Source: Akkermansiaceae bacterium (lineage in GTDB: Bacteria > Verrucomicrobiota > Verrucomicrobiia > Verrucomicrobiales > Akkermansiaceae). From it: DNA of 6,258 nucleotides. The stretch's first letter is position 1, and each line of letters begins with the position of its first letter. The notes beneath the pieces were generated by a model. It had not been told where the DNA came from, did no database searches, and saw nothing but the letters and a program-made list of their open reading frames with translations. The stretch is taken from positions 1-6,258 of the forward strand of contig JALZUI010000005.1 in NCBI GenBank assembly GCA_023301545.1. Direction: 5' to 3'. Made by a program: the position numbers and the translations under genes. Of this stretch, positions 1 to 5,904 are shown piece by piece.

Positions 1-30
1 AAAATACCTAAGATTCCTTAAGTAATTCGC

Positions 31-56
31 TTTACCATCGACTGTTTTTTGGTAAA
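31..56. repeat. 7-bp inverted repeat upstream of ddl
   Basis: TTTACCA at 31-37 is the exact reverse complement of TGGTAAA at 50-56, with a 12-nt spacer. The right arm ends 8 nt before the ddl ATG, so it could be an operator or a 5' hairpin covering the translation start. The spacer is T-rich (TTTTT), which is untypical of a tight loop. The arms are AT-rich and short, so chance is possible. Positions 31-36 (TTTACC) and 53-58 (TAAATT), 16 nt apart, also give a weak sigma70-like promoter match. All three reading frames of 1-30 contain a stop codon (9-11, 19-21, 23-25), so an upstream gene could end here, but which frame cannot be told. Confidence 0.3.
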
Positions 57-64
57 TTCCCCCC

Positions 65-1012
65 ATGTTAGCTACTAAGGAATTAACAAAAGACGCTCTC
101 GTTGGCGTATTAATGGGCGGCCCGGGGTCTGAGCGAGAAGTATCACTAGCGTCAGGCCGAGCCGTACTTAAAGCCCTCAAAGAAGCTGGCTACAACGCTA
201 TCGAAGTGGACGTAACCGAACGCGACCCCGAGCTACCAGAGGGACTAGCCCTAGCATTTAACGTCATTCACGGCACTTACGGAGAAGACGGTGGACTCCA
301 AGCTTACCTAGAGGAAAAAGGCATTCCATACACCGGAACAGGTGTCGAAAGCTCACGCGTAGGATTCGATAAGGTACTCTCTAAACAAGAATTCCTTAAC
401 GCTGGAGCTCCCACTCCAAAATCCCAAACCCTACTCACCAAAGAAGGGCATACAGCCGTAGAATTTGAACTCCCGTACGTAGTAAAGCCACCCCGCGAAG
501 GCTCGAGCGTAGGAGTACACGTCTGTAATACAGAGGAAGAAGCCATTGTCGCTTTCGCTGACGTATCCAAGTACAGTGAAGACGTTCTGGTCGAGCAATT
601 CGTAGCAGGAAAAGAACTGACCGTGGCAATCGTAGGGGACGAAGTCCTACCCGTTGTCCACATTGACCCTAGTGGTGATTTCTATGACATTTCATCGAAG
701 TACTCATGGTTGGCAGAACCTGACGATCCAACGGTAACAACGCAATACCATTGCCCCGCAGAACTCGATGCCGCCACCACAGCGCGCGTGCAAGAAGCTG
801 CTAAGGCTGCTTACGATGCCCTCGATACGGAAATTTACGCGCGGGTAGATATTTTACTAAACGCGGCAGGTGAGCCTTACGTTCTAGAAATTAATACGAT
901 CCCTGGAATGACGGAAACCAGCCTCTTACCTAAAGCAGGAAATGCCGCTGGATACAGCTTTGCTGAGCTCTGTGTGAAAATTGGAGAGCTCTCCTTAGGT
1001 TTGAGAGCATGA
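65..1012 (+). CDS. ddl: D-alanine--D-alanine ligase
   Basis: Cytoplasmic ATP-grasp enzyme that joins two D-Ala molecules with ATP hydrolysis to give D-Ala-D-Ala, which MurF then adds to the UDP-MurNAc tripeptide. At 315 aa it is close to E. coli DdlB (306). The N-terminal domain has GGPGSEREVSLASG (18-31, with the E. coli Glu15 equivalent at E23) and HGTYGEDGG (69-77). The ATP-grasp part has DK (K103), KPPREGSSVG (141-150; K141, S147) and SKY (211-213). The C-terminal catalytic site has ARVD (R260, D262) and LEINTIPGMT (274-283; E275, N277), with S286 matching Ser281. Tyr213 matches E. coli Tyr216, which favours D-Ala rather than D-lactate as second substrate. The loop after K212-Y213 is about 8 residues longer than in DdlB. 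The start at 65 keeps the first beta strand; a later ATG at 112 would remove it. No Shine-Dalgarno is visible. It is the first of four tightly packed dcw genes. Confidence 0.96.
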   Translation: MLATKELTKDALVGVLMGGPGSEREVSLASGRAVLKALKEAGYNAIEVDVTERDPELPEGLALAFNVIHGTYGEDGGLQAYLEEKGIPYTGTGVESSRVGFDKVLSKQEFLNAGAPTPKSQTLLTKEGHTAVEFELPYVVKPPREGSSVGVHVCNTEEEAIVAFADVSKYSEDVLVEQFVAGKELTVAIVGDEVLPVVHIDPSGDFYDISSKYSWLAEPDDPTVTTQYHCPAELDAATTARVQEAAKAAYDALDTEIYARVDILLNAAGEPYVLEINTIPGMTETSLLPKAGNAAGYSFAELCVKIGELSLGLRA

Positions 1013-1028
1013 AGCACTGATAAAAACG

Positions 1029-1994
1029 ATGGCAAGAAGATCACAAAAGGCAAGACGTCACGCATTAAAGCGAGGGAAGAAGCACGCCCTATCAGCTAAT
1101 GTGGTCTCTCCGCGCATTGTCTTCATCACCTTTTTACAGAAGACGAAGCACTTTATCATCTACACTGCGGTAACGTGCCTCTTGCTCTTCCTCTGCTGGG
1201 GAGTATTTTTCTCTGCGCGGAAGCTCGTCATGGATGGAGACCGGTTCCAGTTAGATGCGATTGTTATCTCCCCCACTCCTGATACGGAATCCTTCTTTAG
1301 CTACCAGAATCTACCTCAAATCTCGGGACTTAAAGTCAACGATAGCATCTTTGCCCATAGCCTAGATGAAATCGAAAAAAGACTAGAGACCTACCCCGAA
1401 GTCCTAGAGGCCACGCTTGTCCGGGAATTCCCGGGTACGATTAAAATTGATATAGTCGAACGCGAGCCTGTCGCTCAGTTGCTCCACCAAGACGCAGTTT
1501 ACCTCATTGATCCTGGTGGTCTTTGCTTCAAGCCTAGCTTCCCGAACCCCTCTCTAACAAATAGGCTGCCTCAGCTGCAAACGCAATACAGCGCAGACTT
1601 ACCCTTTGACCTAGAGACCAAAATGCTCGGCGGAATCGGAATGGAACGTGCACTGGCTCTGACCCAAGAATGGGCAAAGCAGGAGCTCTACGGAGAACGA
1701 CTACTCGTAGTCAAGGTCAAGGACCTCCACAGTATTACTACCGTCACCGACACCGGGGCATCTTTACTATTTGGTTACTATGAGCATGAGCGCCAAATTC
1801 AGGACTATAACTCCATTCAAAGCCACGCTTATGAACAAGGTAAACGCATCAAAAGCGTTAACCTACTGCCTTTTGAAAACATTCCCGTCACCTTCGACGA
1901 ATCCAATGAGCCATTACCGAGTGCTCCGAAGGTGATCCCCCAGAAGAAAACAAATGTGGATTCCGATATGAGGAAAATTCTCAACCAAGGATAG
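1029..1994 (+). CDS. ftsQ: cell division protein FtsQ (POTRA-domain divisome protein)
   Basis: Bitopic inner-membrane protein that links cytoplasmic division proteins to the periplasmic FtsB/FtsL and septal synthase complex. The 321-aa product has a very basic cytoplasmic tail (1-40, with nine Lys/Arg in the first 18 residues), one membrane span (about 42-62, FIIYTAV to GVFFS) and a FtsQ-type POTRA domain (about 74-148). The POTRA holds the family pattern IFAHSLDEIEKRL, YPEVLEATLVREFPGTI and EREPVA. The beta domain (about 155-290) shows YLIDPGGLCF, LPQLQ, LFGYYE and ends in SVNLLPFENIPVTFD. A 30-residue polar, Pro/Lys-containing tail (291-321) follows. Sequence identity to model FtsQ is low, as is usual, so the call rests on topology, the POTRA pattern and the position between ddl and ftsA. 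It starts 16 bp after the ddl stop without a clear ribosome binding site. A generic FtsQ/DivIB label would also fit. Confidence 0.9.
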   Translation: MARRSQKARRHALKRGKKHALSANVVSPRIVFITFLQKTKHFIIYTAVTCLLLFLCWGVFFSARKLVMDGDRFQLDAIVISPTPDTESFFSYQNLPQISGLKVNDSIFAHSLDEIEKRLETYPEVLEATLVREFPGTIKIDIVEREPVAQLLHQDAVYLIDPGGLCFKPSFPNPSLTNRLPQLQTQYSADLPFDLETKMLGGIGMERALALTQEWAKQELYGERLLVVKVKDLHSITTVTDTGASLLFGYYEHERQIQDYNSIQSHAYEQGKRIKSVNLLPFENIPVTFDESNEPLPSAPKVIPQKKTNVDSDMRKILNQG

Positions 1995-2002
1995 TTAGAA
2001 CA

Positions 2003-3202
2003 ATGGCAAAATCAAAATTTCATGTAGGATTAGAAATAGGAACGTCGAACACCCGCGTCGTCGTAGCAGAGATCAAACCTGACCTCTCAATCAAAATCCT
2101 AGGAATTGGGCAGTCCAAAACAGTGGGCGTGCGTAAAGGCGAAGTGGTAGACCTCAACCTCGTACGCTCCTGTATCAAATCAAGTGTATTAGAAGCCGAG
2201 GATATCAGCCGAATTAATGTCGGAAGTGTTTTCCTCGCCGTAAGCGGTAGCCACCTCCGTGGCCTCAACAATTCAGGAACTCTCGATTTCCCCTCTGCTG
2301 AAACAGTCGTCACCAACCGTCATGTAGAAGAAGTCGAAGACCTCGCTAGCGACACAGCGATCCCAAGCGAAAACGCCTACGCTCATACCTTACTAAGGCA
2401 GTACCGCCTTGATGACGAAGTCTATCGCGCCTCTAGCCCAGAGGGCATGATGGGACAAACCTTAGTGGCTGATTTCCATCTCATTCACGGTGTTAAAGCT
2501 AAGTTTCAAAACACTATGCGAGCGGTAAGAGAGAATTCGATCGAAATCGAAGACATCGTTTTCGCCCCCATCGCTTCCGCTCAGGTTGTCATTAACCGCG
2601 ATCAGAAAGAACGTGGAGCACTTGTCATCGATATCGGCGGCGGAACTACTGACTATATTTTATATGCCAACGGCTCCATTTTCGCCTCGGGAGCAATCCC
2701 TATTGGTGGAGATCATATTACCAATGATATCCACTTGGTTACTAAAATCCCCATGTCAACGGCCGAAGAGATTAAGAAGTCTCAAGGGAATGTTTCGGGT
2801 AGCCCTGAAAGCCTAGAAGGGATGATTTCTATCGAAAATGAACTCGGACTAGACATCCCTGATGTTGATCGTAAGACACTTAACCTCGTCATCGCCTCTC
2901 GCATCCGAGAAACTCTCATCCTCCTCCAGAAAAAACTCCCAGAAGGAGCGCTGGAACATGTCGAATCAGGGATCTACCTGACAGGAGGAGTTAGCATGAC
3001 CCATGGAATAGAGAAGGTTGTACAAGAAATCTTCCCTTACGAAGTACACGCTCCTGACACTTCCGCCATAGAAGACCTCCCCTATGGTGAAAATCCGCAA
3101 CTTTCAACCGTCTTAGGCCTAATCTACTACGCCCAAATTATCGACCAAGAGGACGATTCTAAACCGGGTCCTATTGGCTTCCTCTCAAAACTCTTTGGAT
3201 AA
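2003..3202 (+). CDS. ftsA: cell division protein FtsA (actin-like Z-ring membrane tether)
   Basis: Actin-family ATPase that binds the FtsZ C-terminal peptide, anchors the Z ring to the inner membrane and recruits later division proteins. The 399-aa protein has phosphate-1 GLEIGTSNTRVV (9-20), the FtsA-specific 1C subdomain in place of actin 1B (about 80-165, opening with FLAVSGSHLRG), phosphate-2 VIDIGGGTTDY (208-218) and the adenosine motif GIYLTGGVSMTHGIE (323-337). After a short acidic linker (381-386, DQEDDS) it ends in GPIGFLSKLFG (389-399), a short amphipathic segment suited to be the membrane-targeting helix; the tail is shorter than in E. coli FtsA (420 aa). The start lies 8 bp after the ftsQ stop; AAGGA at 1987-1991 is the closest thing to a Shine-Dalgarno in the operon, though 11 nt from the ATG. 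FtsA next to ftsZ and the FtsZ tail motif support a functional pair. Confidence 0.97.
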   Translation: MAKSKFHVGLEIGTSNTRVVVAEIKPDLSIKILGIGQSKTVGVRKGEVVDLNLVRSCIKSSVLEAEDISRINVGSVFLAVSGSHLRGLNNSGTLDFPSAETVVTNRHVEEVEDLASDTAIPSENAYAHTLLRQYRLDDEVYRASSPEGMMGQTLVADFHLIHGVKAKFQNTMRAVRENSIEIEDIVFAPIASAQVVINRDQKERGALVIDIGGGTTDYILYANGSIFASGAIPIGGDHITNDIHLVTKIPMSTAEEIKKSQGNVSGSPESLEGMISIENELGLDIPDVDRKTLNLVIASRIRETLILLQKKLPEGALEHVESGIYLTGGVSMTHGIEKVVQEIFPYEVHAPDTSAIEDLPYGENPQLSTVLGLIYYAQIIDQEDDSKPGPIGFLSKLFG

Positions 3203-3223
3203 CACCCCTAAAAACTTAATGTC

Positions 3224-5095
3224 ATGATGCAATATCAAAACAGCAACCAAGATTCCGTCTCAGCGAATCAAATTCTCATCGTCGGACTTGGCGGTGCAGG
3301 AACCAACATCGCCAATAGCGTAAAGAAAAGCGGCCTCAAAGGCGCTGACACGCTCATAATCAATGCCGATGCACGAGCGCTTGAGACCTCCTCTATTTCT
3401 AAAAAAATTCAACTCGGAGCTAAGCTTCGCCGGGGCCTCGCCTGTGGTGGAGACCCACAACTAGGACTCCGTGCAGCACAGGAAACTGAGGACGAAATCC
3501 GCAGCGCCGTCAAAGGTAAGCGAATCGTCTTTCTCTGTGTCGGACTAGGTGGAGGAACAGGCTCTGGTGCCTCTCCACTAATAACTCGCATTGCACGCGA
3601 AGAGGACGCTTTTGTAGTCGTCTTTGCCACCATGCCGTTCTCGTTCGAAGGAAAAAGAAGACGTGACCAAGCCGAAACATCACTAAATGAGCTCGCCGCC
3701 ATCGCGAGCGCACTAGTTACCTTCGACAATGGTCGAATGGCAGAGTTAGTCTCCTCCTCCCAAAGTGTACACGACGCCTTCGAGGCCTCTAATGATCTCA
3801 TCTCCCGCAGCATCACCTCTATTTCCCGTATCGCCCTCTACCCGGGAATCGTCCACATTGGGCTTGATGATCTCGTCTCGACCCTCAGCGCCAAGCGTTC
3901 CCGTTGCCTCTTCGGCGCAGGTTCAGCGAAAGGAAAAACCCGTGTAGAAAAGTCTCTCAAACAAGCCTTAGCTAGCCCCTTGATAGACAAAGGGAAGCTC
4001 CTCAACACGTCCGAAAAAGTAATCGTCCACATCTGTGGTGGCCCATCTACTACAATGGATGAAACACAGAAATTCATGGAAGGAGTCATGAAAAATCTCG
4101 GAGCTGATGTAGAGATTTTCTTCGGCATCAGCATTGATGAATCGATGGGAGAGGAATTCACCGCCACCATCATTAGTTCCCTGCCTGAAGAGCGTGTAAT
4201 CATAGAGGATGAAAGTGAAGCCTCCGAAAACTCAATCGAAGACCTTGCTGAAATCTCTGACGGAGGGTCTGCTGACGCAGGTGCACTCTCGGGAAAGATT
4301 AATGCTCTCCTCACCAGTAAAAGTGGCGCTCCTGAGGAGGAGTCCGTCATTACCGATGAGGAAGACGAGCTGACCAATGAAGAAGAACCTACTAGTGACA
4401 ATGACGACCTCACAGAACTCACCACTGAGGAAGTTGAATCCGACCTTGATACGGAAATAACTATCGTAGATGAAAAAGTCGAACCAGTGGCAGACCTCGA
4501 GGAGCCTGAACCTTCAACACTCGGTGAAGATACTACTCAGACTGAGACGGACTCAACTGAAACCCCAGAAGAGCTTATCGCGGAAGAACCGGCTGATGAA
4601 GTAGCCGACCTTGAAACGGTAGAAGCTGAAATCGCTGAGCCCGAACCTGCTGAGGAAATTACCACCGAAGATTTCCCTGTCGGCCCTGAAGCGGAAGAGC
4701 CCGTCACCTCTGATCACTCCACCGACCCAGAAACGCATGAAGTTGATAGTGAGTTAGAAGAGGAAGACTCTGATAAAGAGAGCTCCCCTATCCGACGCCG
4801 CTTCGCCCACCTCTTTGCAGGCCCTGGGAAATCTGCCGACACTACTGAGGAAGCTTCCTCGGTAGTGACCGAAGAACCAGAAAACGTTGATCCCGTGGAA
4901 CCAACGGAACTGGTAGCAGAAGAACCTAAGGCAGAAAAGGCCAAGCCCGACCTAAAGGATGATTTATTTGGGGATAGTGGACAGGGCGACTTCTTTGGAG
5001 AAGAAAAGCCGAAAGGACGTTTCGAAGGAGAATCTCCTAACATTTATGATGGAGAGGATTTAGATGTTCCTACCTTTCTTCGCAGCTCTGACTAA
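3224..5095 (+). CDS. ftsZ: cell division GTPase FtsZ with very long acidic C-terminal linker
   Basis: Tubulin-homologue GTPase that polymerises into the Z ring at midcell. It is 623 aa against 383 in E. coli. The core (about 15-325) has T1 GLGGAGTN (21-28), NADARAL (47-53), the GTP signature GGGTGSGASP (109-118), PFSFEGKRR (138-146), T6 FDNGR (167-171) and DAFEASND (184-191). The T7 loop reads HIGLDD (211-216), where FtsZ normally has NxDxxD: the Asp212 equivalent (D216) is kept, but Asn207 and Asp209 are replaced by His and Gly. Residues about 326-605 are a low-complexity linker; 371-520 hold 64 Asp/Glu of 150, and 367-517 have one Lys and no Arg. A basic island, SPIRRRFAHLF (521-531), interrupts it. 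The protein ends in LDVPTFLRSSD, the FtsA-binding C-terminal peptide. ATGATG at 3224-3229 leaves the exact Met uncertain. A strong terminator follows, so this is the last gene of the operon. Confidence 0.96.
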   Translation: MMQYQNSNQDSVSANQILIVGLGGAGTNIANSVKKSGLKGADTLIINADARALETSSISKKIQLGAKLRRGLACGGDPQLGLRAAQETEDEIRSAVKGKRIVFLCVGLGGGTGSGASPLITRIAREEDAFVVVFATMPFSFEGKRRRDQAETSLNELAAIASALVTFDNGRMAELVSSSQSVHDAFEASNDLISRSITSISRIALYPGIVHIGLDDLVSTLSAKRSRCLFGAGSAKGKTRVEKSLKQALASPLIDKGKLLNTSEKVIVHICGGPSTTMDETQKFMEGVMKNLGADVEIFFGISIDESMGEEFTATIISSLPEERVIIEDESEASENSIEDLAEISDGGSADAGALSGKINALLTSKSGAPEEESVITDEEDELTNEEEPTSDNDDLTELTTEEVESDLDTEITIVDEKVEPVADLEEPEPSTLGEDTTQTETDSTETPEELIAEEPADEVADLETVEAEIAEPEPAEEITTEDFPVGPEAEEPVTSDHSTDPETHEVDSELEEEDSDKESSPIRRRFAHLFAGPGKSADTTEEASSVVTEEPENVDPVEPTELVAEEPKAEKAKPDLKDDLFGDSGQGDFFGEEKPKGRFEGESPNIYDGEDLDVPTFLRSSD

Positions 5096-5127
5096 GCCCG
5101 AGTAAAGATTAACCATCCAACCTTACC

Positions 5128-5158
5128 AAACCCTGAGCTTACTAGCTCAGGGTTTTTT
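5128..5158 (+). terminator. intrinsic terminator after ftsZ
   Basis: A perfect 9-bp stem, CCCTGAGCT (5131-5139) with AGCTCAGGG (5144-5152), closes on a 4-nt TACT loop and is followed directly by six T (5153-5158). Three A before the stem (5128-5130) can pair with the first T residues. It lies 33 nt after the ftsZ stop and separates the dcw operon from the next gene. Confidence 0.93.
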
Positions 5159-5171
5159 ATTAGATAATTTA

Positions 5172-5211
5172 TTCATTGTTCTCTCTTCTCGAAATTGTTT
5201 TACTATCCATT
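5172..5211 (+). promoter_or_regulatory. possible promoter of the AIM24 gene
   Basis: After the terminator, 53 AT-rich bases precede the next start codon, so a promoter must lie here or the gene depends on read-through. The best candidate is TTGTTC (5176-5181) and TACTAT (5201-5206) with a 19-nt spacer, a weak sigma70-type match. It would place the transcript start at or next to the ATG at 5212, implying a leaderless or nearly leaderless message. GATAAT (5163-5168) is another possible -10 but has no good -35. No Shine-Dalgarno sequence is present. Confidence 0.25.
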
Positions 5212-5904
5212 ATGAGTGACCATTCCATTGCCAGTTTTTTAGAACGCACTAAGAATAAAGACCGAAACGAAGGCTTATTTGAATTAGAAACCCCTCGAAT
5301 GCTTGAGGTTAACCTCGACGGATCCGTCTGGATGAAAAAGGGTGCTATGGTTGGTTACCACGGCAATGTAAAATTCACTCGTGAAGGAGCTCTCGCCCAA
5401 GGTGTCGGTAACCTATTGAAAAAAGCCGTGAGTGGTGAAGGCGCGAGCTTAACTAAGGCAGAAGGTCAAGGAGTAGTCTATCTTGCCGACGCAGGAAAAA
5501 AAGTCACCATCTTAGATCTCAACAATGAATCTATCATCGTCAATGCCAATGACCTCTTAGCCTTCCATAAGGACGTAAAGTATAGCATTAAAATGATGAA
5601 AAAAATCGCCGCCATGCTGCAAGGAGGCCTCTTCAATATTCGTCTAGAGGGATCAGGGCTCATCGCTCTAACCACCCACTACGAACCAGTAACCCTCCTA
5701 GTTACCCCAGATCGACCAATTACTACCGACCCTAATGCCACCGTTGCTTGGTCGGGAAATCTAGAACCTACCTTTAAGAAAGACGTCTCTCTCAAAACCT
5801 TCATCGGACGAGGCAGCGGCGATAGCATTCAGATGGAGTTTAAAGGTGAAGGCTTTGTCGTCATCCAGCCGTATGAAGAAATTTATGCGGTTTCCGGGGA
5901 CTAA
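5212..5904 (+). CDS. AIM24 family protein (TRAP-like beta-sandwich, function unknown in bacteria)
   Basis: The 230-aa product fits the AIM24 family (formerly DUF124): a Gly-rich all-beta protein with a TRAP-like fold. Family features seen are VWMKKGAMVGYHGNVKF (39-55), the central GEGASLTKAEGQGVVYLA (75-92) followed by VNANDLLAF (110-118), GGLFNIRLEGSGLIAL (138-153), and the C-terminal GRGSGDSIQMEFKGEGFVVIQP (199-220, internal part abridged from the family pattern). There is no signal peptide or membrane span, so it is probably cytoplasmic. Yeast Aim24 affects mitochondrial inner-membrane organisation, but the bacterial role is not established and I assign none. The ATG at 5212 is preferred to an in-frame TTG at 5176: the extra 12 residues would be hydrophobic and the TTG sits within the presumed promoter. 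Its stop (TAA, 5902-5904) overlaps the stop of the convergent rsmE. Confidence 0.9.
   Translation: MSDHSIASFLERTKNKDRNEGLFELETPRMLEVNLDGSVWMKKGAMVGYHGNVKFTREGALAQGVGNLLKKAVSGEGASLTKAEGQGVVYLADAGKKVTILDLNNESIIVNANDLLAFHKDVKYSIKMMKKIAAMLQGGLFNIRLEGSGLIALTTHYEPVTLLVTPDRPITTDPNATVAWSGNLEPTFKKDVSLKTFIGRGSGDSIQMEFKGEGFVVIQPYEEIYAVSGD

Larger units (their letters stand above)
65..5158 (+). other. probable ddl-ftsQ-ftsA-ftsZ transcription unit
   Basis: Four same-strand genes lie with gaps of 16, 8 and 21 bp and no internal hairpin-plus-T-tract in those gaps, then an intrinsic terminator follows ftsZ. This is the classical distal order of dcw clusters. The promoter may lie upstream of the window, because dcw genes such as murB or murC commonly precede ddl; that part is inference. 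Internal promoters inside ftsQ or ftsA, known for ftsZ in other bacteria, cannot be judged from sequence alone. Confidence 0.75.

Noticed and set aside
304..663. Open frame of 119 codons on the minus strand within ddl
   Set aside because: Fully opposite conserved Ddl motifs, no plausible product.
983..994. 12-bp perfect palindrome GGAGAGCTCTCC near the 3' end of ddl
   Set aside because: One or two spacer-free 12-bp palindromes are expected by chance in a window of this size, and it encodes ordinary Ddl residues.
65..1012. D-Ala-D-Lac (vancomycin-resistance type) ligase
   Set aside because: The residue at the substrate-selecting loop position is Tyr213, as in D-Ala-D-Ala ligases, and the gene sits in a dcw cluster.
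2586..2816. 76-codon + strand frame inside ftsA
   Set aside because: Out-of-frame shadow of the phosphate-2 region of FtsA with no upstream start signal.
3409..3816. Open frame of 135 codons on the minus strand within ftsZ
   Set aside because: Lies fully opposite the conserved GTPase core and resembles no protein family.
3838..4425. Open frame of 195 codons on the minus strand opposite ftsZ
   Set aside because: Its Ser/Leu-rich product is the mirror of the acidic linker codons and the core; the + strand frame is a clear FtsZ and no start context or family match supports the antisense frame.
4714..5043. Open frame of 109 codons on the minus strand opposite the FtsZ linker
   Set aside because: Low-complexity Ser-rich mirror of the Glu/Asp-rich linker; no recognisable domain.
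3224..5095. Bacterial tubulin (BtubA/B-like) instead of FtsZ, prompted by GGGTGSG
   Set aside because: PFSFEGKRR, the C-terminal peptide LDVPTFLR, and the ftsA neighbour are FtsZ traits; tubulin-type features of the C-terminal domain are absent.
5176..5211. TTG start extending the AIM24 protein by 12 residues
   Set aside because: It overlaps the likely promoter, uses a rare start codon and adds a segment with no counterpart in the family; the ATG at 5212 is simpler.
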